DNA from: Bacteroidota bacterium | GTDB lineage: Bacteria; Bacteroidota; Bacteroidia; Bacteroidales; Paludibacteraceae | Length of the DNA: 60,900 nucleotides | Direction of reading: 5' to 3' | Assembly: GCA_017860295.1 (NCBI GenBank) | Contig: JAFNAS010000010.1 | Span: 68,151-129,050 of the forward strand | Part shown: positions 51,550-60,857 of the stretch, piece by piece | Position numbering within the stretch: the first letter of the stretch is position 1 | Layout of the letters: each line of letters starts with the position of its first letter | Notes under the pieces: generated by a model | What the model was told of the DNA's origin: nothing | Database searches by the model: none | Seen by the model: the letters and a program-made list of their open reading frames with translations, nothing else | Program-made: the position numbers and the translations under genes

Positions 51550-53346
51550 TTATTTGTACATTTCGTCGATTAGTATCCGATAATTTTGCATAATGACAGC
51601 ACGTCGGAGTTTGAGCGTAGAGGTCATCTCACCCGATTCGATGGTAAATCCTTTCTTGATTAGGGAGAACCTTTTGATTTTTTCGTATGGTGCCATTTCT
51701 TGTTGTAGCGTGTCTATAAGGCTTTGGTAAAAAGCGAGGATGTCGGGATGCGTGAGTAATTCGTCGATCATTTTGTAACGGATATTACGTTCGTCGGCCA
51801 TCTTTTCTACTTCGTACAGATCCGGAACAATAATTGCCGTTACGTAGTTGCGTTGGTCGCCGATCACGGCTGTTTGATCGATGTATTTGCTAGTGCCTAG
51901 TTTCATTTCGATCTGTTGAGGGGCAATATATTTCCCGTTCGATGTTTTAAATAGGTCTTTAATACGCTCTACCAGAGTGATATTCCCTTCGTTGTCGAGT
52001 TTGCCTGCGTCGCCTGTGCGGAACCATCCGTCGATAAAAGCGGCTTCTGTGGCTTCGGGTTTATTGTAGTAACCTTGCGTGATGGTTTCTCCTTTCAGTT
52101 GAATTTCGTTGTCTTCTCCGAGGCGTACCTGCAATCCGTCCATGATTTTGCCGGCCGATCCGATGATGTAGTGGGTGGGGCGAAAGCAGCAAACCGTAGC
52201 TGTGCTTTCGGTTAGTCCGTAGCCGATGATGATAGGAATGCCCATGCTTTTCAGAAAGACATTAATGCCGTCGTCGAGAGCTGCTCCCGCAGTTGGGAAG
52301 AAGTTTGCGTTTTCGATACCGACGGTTTTTTTAACTTTTGAGAAAATTAGTTTATCGACCAGTTTGTATTTCAGTTTCAGCAATAATGGTGGATTCTTTT
52401 CTTCTCGCAGATAGTGCAGATTGTAGATTTCACCCAAAGCCAGCGCCCATGTCACGATCCCTTTCATGTAGGGTTTGAATGAGTCGATTTGTTCTTTGAC
52501 ACCGATATACACTTTTTCCCAGAAACGAGGTACGCTGCACATGACGGTGGGACGAACCTCGCGAATAGCAGTCTGTATTTCCTGTGGACGTAAGTTGATG
52601 TGAATGGTGGCACCGCGATAAAGGCAATAGTAGCACCATGCCCGTTCGAAAATATGCGAGAACGGCAAAAAAGCGATAGAACGGTCATTTTCGCTGAAGG
52701 TGGGGAGCGCCAGGTCGTGTATACGCATTGCTTCCAGAAAGTTAGAATGATTCAGGATAACTCCTTTCGGTTCGCCGGTAGTACCGGAGGTATACATAAT
52801 GATAGCTGTATCATCGGGAGATGCTTCGGCCTGCCTTTTTGTAATCTCGTTGTCGTGTTTGGTACTGCCGAGATCGATAAAATCGGAATAGTAAAACGCA
52901 AGGCCGTTGTTGTGAAGATCTGTTTTCGGATCGAAAACAATGATGCGTTGCAGGCTCTGGCAGTTGTCGGAAGCTTTTATCGCGTTGTCGTATTGCTGTT
53001 GTTCTCCTACAAACAGAGTTTCGATGCCAGCATCGTTGATAATGTAGGCAATTTGTGCTGCCGATGAGGTGGCAAACATAGGAATCGAAACGGCTCTTAC
53101 CGCAAAGTTGGCAAAGTCGACATAAAAGCTCTCGACCATGTTTTGGGCATAAATACCGATACGATCGCCTTGCTTGGTGTTTAGGGTAAGCAGCGAACGT
53201 GCCGCTTTGGTCGTTTGTTCTGCAAAATGGTTCCAGGTAATCGGATTCCAGGTTTTATTTTCATTGTTGCGTGTAAAAAACACAGCGCGATCCTGATATT
53301 TCTCGGCTTGCTGGAATATGATTTTGGAAAAGTGAGGAATTGACAT
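51550..53346 (-). CDS. Long-chain acyl-CoA synthetase (AMP-forming)
   Basis: Activates fatty acids to acyl-CoA through an acyl-AMP intermediate. The 598 residues contain the AMP-binding motif M-Y-T-S-G-T-T-G-E-P-K-G near residue 184-195, the A5 motif G-Y-G-L-T-E-S-T-A near 373 and the G-W-F-R-T-G-D region near 442, plus the hinge K-D-L-F-K-T-S-N-G-K-Y near 465. No signal peptide is present. It is in a minus-strand run but 118 bp upstream of the Nif3 gene, so may have its own transcript. Fatty acid chain preference cannot be inferred. Confidence 0.9.
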   Translation of the reverse strand: MSIPHFSKIIFQQAEKYQDRAVFFTRNNENKTWNPITWNHFAEQTTKAARSLLTLNTKQGDRIGIYAQNMVESFYVDFANFAVRAVSIPMFATSSAAQIAYIINDAGIETLFVGEQQQYDNAIKASDNCQSLQRIIVFDPKTDLHNNGLAFYYSDFIDLGSTKHDNEITKRQAEASPDDTAIIMYTSGTTGEPKGVILNHSNFLEAMRIHDLALPTFSENDRSIAFLPFSHIFERAWCYYCLYRGATIHINLRPQEIQTAIREVRPTVMCSVPRFWEKVYIGVKEQIDSFKPYMKGIVTWALALGEIYNLHYLREEKNPPLLLKLKYKLVDKLIFSKVKKTVGIENANFFPTAGAALDDGINVFLKSMGIPIIIGYGLTESTATVCCFRPTHYIIGSAGKIMDGLQVRLGEDNEIQLKGETITQGYYNKPEATEAAFIDGWFRTGDAGKLDNEGNITLVERIKDLFKTSNGKYIAPQQIEMKLGTSKYIDQTAVIGDQRNYVTAIIVPDLYEVEKMADERNIRYKMIDELLTHPDILAFYQSLIDTLQQEMAPYEKIKRFSLIKKGFTIESGEMTSTLKLRRAVIMQNYRILIDEMYK

Positions 53347-53420
53347 TTTGATTTGTTGATTAGTGTGATTTTTTCAAATAAGATTTCGGCGTTCAGGGTC
53401 AGATTAAATCAAGGTCTATG

Positions 53421-54593
53421 TCAGTTATTCGAATTGGTATCGTTCAAGAACTGATCCCGTTTGCCGGAAAAAAGTTCGTAATAACGGAATTCGCATGGTA
53501 ATGCACCGTTCAACAGGTTAATTTTTTTGGAGGGTTTCAGCCCGATACGAGCCAGACATTCGAGATTGGAACTGATAATCCATGCCTTCATACCGGAGAA
53601 TTTATGCTTCAATGTGCGACCGATCATTTCGTACAATCCGATCAGATCTTCGGTTACCAGCCGTTCGCCGTATGGAGGGTTGAAGAGTATCGTAGCCGGC
53701 TTCTTCGGACTTTCGACGTCTTGCATTGATTTTACTTCCAGCTTTATGTATTTTGATAAGCCTGCACTTTTTACGTTTGCTTCCGCAATGCGGATTGCGC
53801 GCATAGACATGTCGGAACCGTAAATAGTATGAGTGAAGGGTCGTTCGGCGCTGTCGTCGTTGTATATATTGTCAAAAAGTTCTTCGTCGAAGTTCTTCCA
53901 TTTTTCGAAGGCAAAACTGCTGCGATAGACTCCCGGAGCAATGTTCAGCGCGATCAGGGCAGCCTCGATCAGTAATGTTCCCGAGCCGCACATGGGGTCG
54001 ATGAAATCGGTCTCGCCATCCCAACCCGATAGCAGAATCATTCCGGCGGCCAACGCTTCGTTGAGCGGCGCTTCGGTCTGATCGCTGCGGTAGCCCCGTT
54101 TGTGGAGCGATTCTCCCGAGCTGTCGAGCGATAGCGTGCAGTTGTTTTGTGCAATATGAATGTTGATATACAAATCGGGGTTGGTGAGCTGTACCGATGG
54201 ACGTTTTTTGAACCGTTCCATAAAATAGTCGGCAATGGCATCTTTAACCCGGTAGGAGACAAATTTGGAGTGACGGAAGTCGTCGGAATAGACCGTGGAG
54301 TCGATTACAAACGAGGTGTTCACGTCCATGTATTGTGTCCAGTCTATTTTTTTTACCAGTTCGTACACCTCGTCGGGGTTGTTGGCCCGAAAAGAGGCAA
54401 TAGGTACGAGTATTCGCGATGCTGTGCGCAGCCGGAAATTGGCCCGGTAGAGTGTTTGTATGTCGCCGGTGCACTTAACGGCGCGGCGTTGCAGTTCAAT
54501 GTTGTTTGCGCCCAACTCAGTCAGTTCCTTTGCAAGAACCTCTTCCAGCCCCTGAAAGGTTTTTACGATTATGTCGAATTCTTTTGGTAACAC
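53421..54593 (-). CDS. rlmL: RlmL-like THUMP-domain 23S rRNA methyltransferase (GTG start)
   Basis: Methylates guanine 2445 of 23S rRNA in relatives. The N-terminal THUMP RNA-binding domain covers residues 1-165 (F-Q-G-L-E-E-V-L-A-K-E-L near 14-25), and the SAM-dependent methyltransferase domain follows. It has R-G-Y-R near 167-170, D-P-M-C-G-S-G-T-L-L-I-E near 198-209 and the catalytic N-P-P-Y-G-E-R-L near 310. It lacks the C-terminal RlmK part of the E. coli fusion. The first codon is GTG; no in-frame ATG precedes it nearby and the next conserved residues start at once. Confidence 0.88.
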   Translation of the reverse strand: MLPKEFDIIVKTFQGLEEVLAKELTELGANNIELQRRAVKCTGDIQTLYRANFRLRTASRILVPIASFRANNPDEVYELVKKIDWTQYMDVNTSFVIDSTVYSDDFRHSKFVSYRVKDAIADYFMERFKKRPSVQLTNPDLYINIHIAQNNCTLSLDSSGESLHKRGYRSDQTEAPLNEALAAGMILLSGWDGETDFIDPMCGSGTLLIEAALIALNIAPGVYRSSFAFEKWKNFDEELFDNIYNDDSAERPFTHTIYGSDMSMRAIRIAEANVKSAGLSKYIKLEVKSMQDVESPKKPATILFNPPYGERLVTEDLIGLYEMIGRTLKHKFSGMKAWIISSNLECLARIGLKPSKKINLLNGALPCEFRYYELFSGKRDQFLNDTNSNN

Positions 54594-54928
54594 AGTTTTA
54601 TTTGAGATTTAGTCAGTTGCGATGTACGATTCAGCTTGTGCATCAGGGAACAAAGGTAGCTATTTTTGCCTGTAATTGTTGTGTCAAAGCCGGATATGGT
54701 TGTTGGAGGCGGCGCACCGCACCGAAAATCAGCCGAATGAATTATAATTATTTATGAGCCGTAAAACAGTAACCTCTTCCGATACTGTGCTGTAAAAACA
54801 CTAATTTTGTGCCAGTAAATCAAGGTTTGTTCCGGCGTTACAATGAATGGTTGAAAATGGCATTATGATGCTCTTTTTCAGCAGATTTTAATTGTAAATC
54901 GTAAATGGACAAATTGTAAATTTTCCTC
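54594..54928. other. Divergent promoter region between RlmL-like and HisK-like genes
   Basis: There is no gene. On the minus strand TACCTTTG (54651-54658, rc of CAAAGGTA) is a candidate -7 for the methyltransferase; its -33 is 26 bases away, which is too far. On the plus strand TAATTTTG (54802-54809) is a candidate -7 for the phosphatase, lacking a good -33. Confidence 0.5.
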
Positions 54929-55825
54929 ATGTTCCTATCCAATTATCACAGTCATTGTAACTTTTGCGACGGCCGCAGTTCGATGGAAGAGTTTGTCCAT
55001 TTTGCTATTGCCAAAGGGCTAAAACGGTACGGCTTCTCGTCGCACGCTCCGTTGCCATTCGATACCTTCTGGAACATGCGAGCCGACGATTTACCTGAAT
55101 ATAAATCCGAATTCCGGCGATTGAAAGAGAAGTATGCCGGGCAAATAGAGCTCTTTCTTGGCCTTGAGATGGACTACATTCATGAGGTGTTTGAGGTGCA
55201 GGATGCGTTTTATCCGGTCGATGATCTGGATTATCTTATCGGGTCGGTGCATTATCTGGATCGCCTGCCCGACGGCTCGTTTATGTCGATCGACGGCAGT
55301 TTCAGCAAATTCAATCATGGCTTGCAAACCGGATACGATGGCGATGTGTGGGCGTTGGTCGACCGTTTCTTTGAAGCCAGCCGCGCGATGGTGTCAAAGG
55401 GTGGTTTTCAGCTTGTAGGACACATGGATAAGATCGCGCTCAATGCTTCGAAATGTCCGGAGTTTTCTATTCGGGATCCACGCTATCTTACTTTGGTGGG
55501 CGATTTGCTAACCTTGATAAAAGAGCAGAAAATGATTGTGGAGATAAATACCAAATCGCTTGTGGATAAAGGATTTACCTATCCAGATGTGCAGTTTTTT
55601 CCGCTCCTGAAAGAGCTCGGTATCCCGGTGACCGTCAATTCCGACTGCCATTATCCGACCAATCTCCTCGACGGCTTTACTCCGGCCTACAAAGCTCTGA
55701 AAGCTGCCGGAATCACCACCGTTCATCAACTGATCGACGGTGCCTGGCAACCGGTAGAGTGGGAGGGGAGGAGAGGAGACAATTTGAATTTGTATAAACG
55801 ACAAATTTTACCATTAAGGCATTAA
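54929..55825 (+). CDS. hisK: PHP-family histidinol phosphatase (HisK type)
   Basis: Removes phosphate from L-histidinol phosphate in histidine synthesis. The PHP fold of 298 residues gives the trinuclear metal site: N-Y-H-S-H-C-N-F-C-D-G near residue 5-15, S-S-H-A-P near 37-41, E-M-D near 80, G-S-V-H-Y near 102-106, G-H-M-D-K near 158-162 and N-S-D-C-H-Y near 236-241. The gene stands alone, divergent to rlmL and convergent with rnr; other his genes are not in the window, so the assignment rests on the PHP motif set and length. Some PHP relatives have other phosphate-ester substrates. Confidence 0.82.
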   Translation: MFLSNYHSHCNFCDGRSSMEEFVHFAIAKGLKRYGFSSHAPLPFDTFWNMRADDLPEYKSEFRRLKEKYAGQIELFLGLEMDYIHEVFEVQDAFYPVDDLDYLIGSVHYLDRLPDGSFMSIDGSFSKFNHGLQTGYDGDVWALVDRFFEASRAMVSKGGFQLVGHMDKIALNASKCPEFSIRDPRYLTLVGDLLTLIKEQKMIVEINTKSLVDKGFTYPDVQFFPLLKELGIPVTVNSDCHYPTNLLDGFTPAYKALKAAGITTVHQLIDGAWQPVEWEGRRGDNLNLYKRQILPLRH

Positions 55826-55867
55826 GAGATAAAGATGAATCTGAATGTTTCTTAATGTCTTAATGGT
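55810..55867. terminator. Bidirectional terminator between hisK and rnr
   Basis: ACCATTAAGGCATTAAGA and TCTTAATGTCTTAATGGT form an 18-bp stem with one G-T pair and a 22-nt loop. Each arm has an internal ATTAAG repeat, and T-rich or A-rich flanks lie on both sides. Confidence 0.8.
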
Positions 55868-55880
55868 TTAATAATTGGAT

Positions 55881-58127
55881 TTACCTCCTCCTTCTGCCAC
55901 CTTTCTTAGCACTACTATTTTTTCCTTTGCTTCTGCTCTCTTTTCGTGGTTTTTGAGGCATGGTTGAAACGGCTGAATTTTCAACTCCATCGCGTACCAG
56001 TGCAAAGTCGAGTTGCTTCTTGTCGAGGTTGGCGCGGGCTACCTGCACGGTGATGGCATCGCCCAGTTGGAATTTTTTCTTGAAACGGTGGCCTTCGAGA
56101 CAGTAGTTCTTTTCGTCGAATGTATAGAAATCGTCGTCCAGATCGCGTATAGGGATCATTCCCTCGCACTTGTTCTCGTTCAGTTCCACGTAGATGCCCC
56201 ATTCGCTCACACCGGAGATGACCCCTTCGAATACCTGCCCGAGCCGTTCGCTCATAAATTCCACCTGCTTGTATTTGATGGAGGCACGTTCGGCATTGGC
56301 GGCCAATTGCTCCATATCGCTGCTGTGCTGACAACGTTCTTCCCATTCGGAAGCGCTGACACCCGGTTTTTCTTCTGCATAACGGGTTAATAGTCGGTGT
56401 ACCATCATGTCGGGATAACGACGGATAGGAGATGTGAAGTGGGTGTAGTAGTCGAATGCGAGTCCGTAATGACCTATATTTTCGGTGCTGTAAATGGCTT
56501 TGGCCATCGAACGTACAGCCAGCGTTTCGATCAAATTCTGCTCTTTTTTGCCTTGCACTTCGTCCAGTAGGTGGTTGACGGCCGACGATACTTCGCTCTT
56601 TTTGCCTGAAGTCTTCAATTTATAACCAAAGCGATGGATGAATTGCGCGAAGTTCTGCAATTTTTCCGGATTCGGAACGTCGTGAATACGGTAGACGAAT
56701 GTTTTGCCTTTGCGGCCTTTGCCCGGTTTTCCTATATGGGTGGCCACCGTTTTATTAGCCAGCAACATAAATTCTTCCACCAGTTTATTCGAATCTTTAG
56801 CCTCCTTGAAGAAGACGCTGGTAGGTTTGCCCTTCTCGTCGATTTCGAAGCGTACTTCTACTCGGTCGAAAGCGATGGCTCCGGCTTTGAAGCGGTTTTC
56901 ACGCAATATTTTGGCCAGTTTGTCCAACTGGAGCATCTCTTCTTTAAAGTCTCCTTCTCCGGTTTCTATAATTTGCTGTGCCTCTTCGTAAGTAAATCGT
57001 CGGTCGGATTTGATAACAGTGCGGGCAATTTTATAATCGTGAATGTTGGCTTCGTCGTCCATTTGTACCAAAACAGAGTAGGTAAGTTTTTCTTCATTAG
57101 GGCGCAACGAACAGAGCCCGTTCGATAGCTTTTCAGGTAACATCGGAATCGTGCGATCGACCAGATAGATGGAAGTCGCTCGGTCTTCCGCTTCGTCGTT
57201 GATAATGGTTTTGGGTTTTACGTAGTGTGTTACGTCGGCGATGTGGATGCCTACTTCCCACAATCCGTTTTCCAGTTTCCGTAACGAAAGGGCATCGTCG
57301 AAGTCTTTGGCATCGCGTGGGTCGATGGTGAAGGTGATGATGTCGCGGCAATCAATGCGTTTTGCAATCTCTTCGGCTGTAATGCCGGCATCGATTTTTT
57401 CAGCCTCTTCTTCTACCTTTTCGGGATATTTGTAGGGCAGTCCGAACTCGGCCAGTATAGCGTGCATTTCGGTATTGTTGTCGCCGGTATCGCCCAGAAT
57501 ATCGATGACCTCACCTACCGGATTCTTGTCTTGTTCCTCCCAACGAACCATCTTCACCAATGCTTTTTGTCCATTCTTTCCCCCTTTTAGTTTGTCAACG
57601 GGGATGAAAATGTCATTCGAAAGATATTTTTTATTGACGATCAAAAATGCGTAAGGTCCAGTAATATCGAGTGTTCCAACAAATGTTTCTTTGGCGCGTT
57701 TTACAACTTCCAATACTTCGGCTTCGGGTTGACGCCCTTTGCGTCCGGCATACAGGAATGCTTTCACGTAGTCTTTATCCATTGCCCGGTTGAGATTTCG
57801 TTCCGAAATAAAAATCGGTGCGCCGCCGTCGTCGGGTATTAGGTAAGTCTTGCGTGACGTGCGGTCGATGGTGCCGGTGATGTTTCCTCCGCGTATATTC
57901 AATCTGAATTTGCCCCGTTCGATCTCAATTAGAACTCCGTTGTCGGTCATTTCACTGAGGATATCTGTGGCAAGTTGTTTCAGTGGCGTTTTGGTTAATT
58001 CCAGAATATGAGAAACCTGTTTATAATTGAATGTTCGGTTGGGTTCCTGATTGAACAGATTGGTGATGGCTCGTGTCAGTTCCGATTTACGGATCCGGCC
58101 ATCGGGATTAGAAGTTTTTGTCTTCAT
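55881..58127 (-). CDS. rnr: Ribonuclease R (RNase II/VacB family)
   Basis: Processive 3'-5' exoribonuclease that degrades structured RNA and helps ribosome quality control. The 748 residues contain an N-terminal winged-helix/cold-shock region, then the RNB domain with D-P-R-D-A-K-D-F-D-D-A near residue 272-282 (catalytic Asp residues) and the hydrolase segment Y-T-H-F-T-S-P-I-R-R-Y near 568-578. An S1 domain follows near 635-715, and a strongly basic R/K tail (K-K-G-G-R-R-R-R) closes the protein. Only hisK converges on it from the other strand. A TACCTTTG (minus) box lies about 95 bases upstream of the start without a good -33. Confidence 0.95.
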   Translation of the reverse strand: MKTKTSNPDGRIRKSELTRAITNLFNQEPNRTFNYKQVSHILELTKTPLKQLATDILSEMTDNGVLIEIERGKFRLNIRGGNITGTIDRTSRKTYLIPDDGGAPIFISERNLNRAMDKDYVKAFLYAGRKGRQPEAEVLEVVKRAKETFVGTLDITGPYAFLIVNKKYLSNDIFIPVDKLKGGKNGQKALVKMVRWEEQDKNPVGEVIDILGDTGDNNTEMHAILAEFGLPYKYPEKVEEEAEKIDAGITAEEIAKRIDCRDIITFTIDPRDAKDFDDALSLRKLENGLWEVGIHIADVTHYVKPKTIINDEAEDRATSIYLVDRTIPMLPEKLSNGLCSLRPNEEKLTYSVLVQMDDEANIHDYKIARTVIKSDRRFTYEEAQQIIETGEGDFKEEMLQLDKLAKILRENRFKAGAIAFDRVEVRFEIDEKGKPTSVFFKEAKDSNKLVEEFMLLANKTVATHIGKPGKGRKGKTFVYRIHDVPNPEKLQNFAQFIHRFGYKLKTSGKKSEVSSAVNHLLDEVQGKKEQNLIETLAVRSMAKAIYSTENIGHYGLAFDYYTHFTSPIRRYPDMMVHRLLTRYAEEKPGVSASEWEERCQHSSDMEQLAANAERASIKYKQVEFMSERLGQVFEGVISGVSEWGIYVELNENKCEGMIPIRDLDDDFYTFDEKNYCLEGHRFKKKFQLGDAITVQVARANLDKKQLDFALVRDGVENSAVSTMPQKPRKESRSKGKNSSAKKGGRRRR

Positions 58128-58273
58128 TATTTTTGTCTTAATAGCCCGTTCTCGAATTGAGAAGATGGGCTGTGTTTCTGATGCGATTGGTTTGAATCTG
58201 TTTTGGAGATTCTTTAGCTAACCAAAGGTACGTTATAAATTTTAGAAATGAAATAACGCCAACTGCAGAGCAT

Positions 58274-58309
58274 AAAAAAAGCCGTCGATAGAGCTCCGAC
58301 AGCCTTTTT
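58274..58309 (-). terminator. Terminator of the DUF362 gene
   Basis: AAAAAGGCTGTCGG on the minus strand pairs imperfectly with CCGTCGG-C-TTTTTTT: a bulged stem of about 10 bp followed by seven Ts. Confidence 0.65.
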
Positions 58310-58329
58310 AATGTATGTTTTTGCAGGCC

Positions 58330-59262
58330 TTACATCTTGATCCGTTCTATTTTCAGCGCATTCAGGTTGCGAGTGCCGAGATGCAGTGCTTCTGCCTTCG
58401 CAATATGCCCTACTGAATTGATATCCATCTTTTCAACCTGATTGAAGAATTTGATGGCAGCCGTATCGGCAGCAACAATATTGGAAGATACGATCAGTGT
58501 TTTTAACACAGCCGTATCGGATTCATTTCTTCCTTGCGGTCCATTTTTGTATAAGATCCGGTAAGCATCAATAATGTTCAATGCCGGACGCTTGGGATAA
58601 GTACATACATCGGCAATACACTGCTGCAGATCGGAACTGTGAAAGATACCCCTGTCCCAGACAATACCCATGTAATTTTTCATTGAAATAGACATTTTGG
58701 CGCCACCATGATTCTTGAGAACCGGAAGGTTGAACCACACATCACACTCCAGTAATGCTTTGTGAATCATGACTTCTTTCAGTCGAACAGCGTGTGGAAG
58801 AGCTACTTTCTGGTAATAACTTCCATCATTTCCGGGGAGCATTACGCCTCCGACACTTTCTACGGCAGCTTTTATACCGCTGTTTTTATAACAGTTATCC
58901 CATTGCTGACAGGTGTGGTCAAAGACCTGTACTTTTTTTGCTCCGGCGGCATAACATTTTTTTACCAATGCTTTTACCAATTCAGGATTGGTATTGGCCG
59001 CCAGATTAGGGGTCTTATCCCATCCTATATTCGGTTTAATAACAACAGTCTGCCCTTTCTTTACGAATGCCTGAATGCCGCCGAATTTTGCCAGCGCTTT
59101 GTCGAGCATCGCTGCCGGTTCTCCACCCATAACAGCTACCAAATCAGGCCCCGAAGTTATTTTAACTTTATTGTTTTGAAGGGCAGCTTCCAGTTTGTCG
59201 AAGCGTAAGGTCGATGCTACCCCTGTAATGGCAGCCGACAGTAAAAAGTCACGACGTTTCAT
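58330..59262 (-). CDS. DUF362 protein with twin-arginine signal
   Basis: An exported protein of 310 residues. The N-terminus K-R-R-D-F-L-L-S-A-A fits a twin-arginine (Tat) signal peptide, which implies export in folded state with a cofactor. DUF362 proteins often carry an iron-sulfur cluster, and the R-R-D-F-L motif supports a cofactor-bearing role. The core has D-L-V-A-V-M-G-G-E-P near residue 41, V-V-I-K-P-N-I-G-W near 72-80, V-F-D-H-T-C near 118 and L-K-N-H-G-G-A-K-M-S near 183. The function is not established. The ATG that begins M-K-R-R is chosen over an upstream GTG. Confidence 0.82.
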   Translation of the reverse strand: MKRRDFLLSAAITGVASTLRFDKLEAALQNNKVKITSGPDLVAVMGGEPAAMLDKALAKFGGIQAFVKKGQTVVIKPNIGWDKTPNLAANTNPELVKALVKKCYAAGAKKVQVFDHTCQQWDNCYKNSGIKAAVESVGGVMLPGNDGSYYQKVALPHAVRLKEVMIHKALLECDVWFNLPVLKNHGGAKMSISMKNYMGIVWDRGIFHSSDLQQCIADVCTYPKRPALNIIDAYRILYKNGPQGRNESDTAVLKTLIVSSNIVAADTAAIKFFNQVEKMDINSVGHIAKAEALHLGTRNLNALKIERIKM

Positions 59263-59322
59263 AGGCACAGAGAATTATTAGGTTGTTATATTTTTCTTAG
59301 ACGATACCGATCAGGTAAAGGT

Positions 59323-60186
59323 TTAATCGAATACTACCGTTCGGTTCTGGTAAGTCAGAATTTTTCGTTCGATATGTTTTTCAACGGCGCGCGAAAGCAC
59401 GATCTTTTCGAGGTCGCGACCTTTTCGTACCATGCTGTCGATGGTATCTTTATGCGTTACTCTCACCACATCCTGTCCGATAATGGGACCGGCATCCAGA
59501 TCGCTGGTTACGTAGTGGCTGGTTGCCCCGATAATTTTTACTCCCCGTTCATGTGCCGCATGATAGGGTTTCGCGCCTGCAAACGCAGGGAGAAAAGAGT
59601 GGTGAATATTGATAATGCGGTCGGGGTAACTATCTATCAGTTGCGGTGACAAAACCTGCATGTAACGTGCCAAAACCACAAAATTAATATTGTATTCTTT
59701 CAATAGTTCCAGTTCTTTGGCTTCTTGTTCAGCTTTGGTCTCCTTCGTTATAGGGAAAGTATGAAAGTCGATTCCGAATCGTTCCGCCACAGATTTTAAA
59801 TCGGGATGGTTACTGATAATCAGGGGCAGCTCCACGTTCCATTCACCTGCATGGTAGCGTCCTAACAGATCGAAAAGGCAGTGCGACATTTTCGAAACAA
59901 AAATAGCCATTCTTGGTTTTGTGTCCGAAAAATAGAGCCTGAAATTCATACTGTACCGTTTGGCAAGTAAAGTTTCAATATAATCTTCAATTTCAGGGCG
60001 GGGAATAATGAAATTATCGAGCGCCCATTCCACTCTCATAAAAAATATATGATCCTCTCTGTTTACATATTGATCCAGATAAAGGATATTTCCTTTCTGT
60101 TGATTGATAAAGTCGGTAACAGCAGCAAGAATTCCAGGCCTGTCGGGACAATGAATAAGTAATACTGCAGTGTTGTCATTTGTCAT
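59323..60186 (-). CDS. purU: Formyltetrahydrofolate deformylase
   Basis: Hydrolyses 10-formyl-THF to formate and THF, balancing one-carbon pools and supplying formate for purine synthesis by PurT. An N-terminal ACT domain (V-L-L-I-H-C-P-D-R-P-G-I-L near residue 8-20) is followed by the formyltransferase fold with N-I-H-H-S-F-L-P-A-F near 223 and G-A-T-S-H-Y-V-T-S-D-L-D-A-G-P-I-I near 247. The catalytic N, H and D of the family are present. The start at M-T-N-D-N is chosen because it matches the family N-terminus and the length (287 residues) fits PurU. It is 76 bp downstream of a phosphoribosyltransferase gene. Confidence 0.93.
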   Translation of the reverse strand: MTNDNTAVLLIHCPDRPGILAAVTDFINQQKGNILYLDQYVNREDHIFFMRVEWALDNFIIPRPEIEDYIETLLAKRYSMNFRLYFSDTKPRMAIFVSKMSHCLFDLLGRYHAGEWNVELPLIISNHPDLKSVAERFGIDFHTFPITKETKAEQEAKELELLKEYNINFVVLARYMQVLSPQLIDSYPDRIINIHHSFLPAFAGAKPYHAAHERGVKIIGATSHYVTSDLDAGPIIGQDVVRVTHKDTIDSMVRKGRDLEKIVLSRAVEKHIERKILTYQNRTVVFD

Positions 60187-60261
60187 AATATGAGGCTGTA
60201 TTTTAGTATTGTTTCTTGGTTTTTGTTTCATTCGATTTATTTGAATAGGGTGGGTGAGTGA

Positions 60262-60663
60262 CTAAAGAATCCATGGAAATCGGAAACAACTTTCGTCATA
60301 AAGCGAATAATCGGCATGGCCATTAACGGCAAGCGTTTTAATCAGGTTAGCTCCGTTTTCCAGCAGAAGACGCTTTGCAAATTCAAGAGTTTGACCCGAT
60401 TTTACGCGATCTTCGACTAAAAGAAATCGTTTGTTCTTGATTTCGAAGTCGATAGAATGAAGTAAAATCGGACTGGAATGTACGGGAGCATGGTTCGTAT
60501 CGCGGAAATTAATTTTCAAAAGGAATAATTCGATTCCCAGTTTTTGCCGGATGAGTTCGGCCGGAATAGTTCCTCCGTTGGCAATTGCTACCACAGCATC
60601 GAATTGTTCTTGCAGTTCAAGCAACCTGACACGTTCCAGTATTTCGTTGAAATCTTTTTCCAT
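60262..60663 (-). CDS. Phosphoribosyltransferase-family protein
   Basis: Type I PRTase fold of 133 residues. The PRPP motif L-L-V-E-D-R-V-K-S-G-Q-T near residue 76-87 (acidic pair then S-G-x-T loop) and A-I-A-N-G-G-T near 26-32 are visible. The base substrate cannot be assigned; small stand-alone PRTases in Bacteroidota are often called xanthine- or hypoxanthine-like, and some are inactive regulators. The ATG at 60663 is chosen because a GTG start further upstream overlaps the -7 box of its promoter. Confidence 0.78.
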   Translation of the reverse strand: MEKDFNEILERVRLLELQEQFDAVVAIANGGTIPAELIRQKLGIELFLLKINFRDTNHAPVHSSPILLHSIDFEIKNKRFLLVEDRVKSGQTLEFAKRLLLENGANLIKTLAVNGHADYSLYDESCFRFPWIL

Positions 60664-60680
60664 ATCACCTAAAAGCGACA

Positions 60681-60714
60681 CAAAAGTAACTATTTTTTTC
60701 GACTAAGTAAACAA
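60681..60714 (-). promoter_or_regulatory. Promoter of the PRTase (and probably purU)
   Basis: The minus strand reads TTG, a 23-base spacer, then TACTTTTG. It matches both boxes, with spacing at the upper limit. Confidence 0.65.
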
Positions 60715-60810
60715 ACGAAAGCCAAACCTCGAGTTTAATATGATTTTATAATAGATGGTATCAGGATCTCCATGCATTTGCAGAAATTTTTTACAGGGAG
60801 AGGGGGGGGT

Positions 60811-60851
60811 AAAAAAAACGCCCTTACAACGATAAAGTTGTAAGGGCGTTT
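60811..60851 (-). terminator. Intrinsic terminator of the rRNA operon
   Basis: AACGCCCTTACAAC and GTTGTAAGGGCGTT form a perfect 14-bp stem with a 6-nt loop, followed on the minus strand by a run of eight Ts. It lies just beyond the 5S rRNA end. Confidence 0.93.
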
Positions 60852-60857
60852 CAAAAA

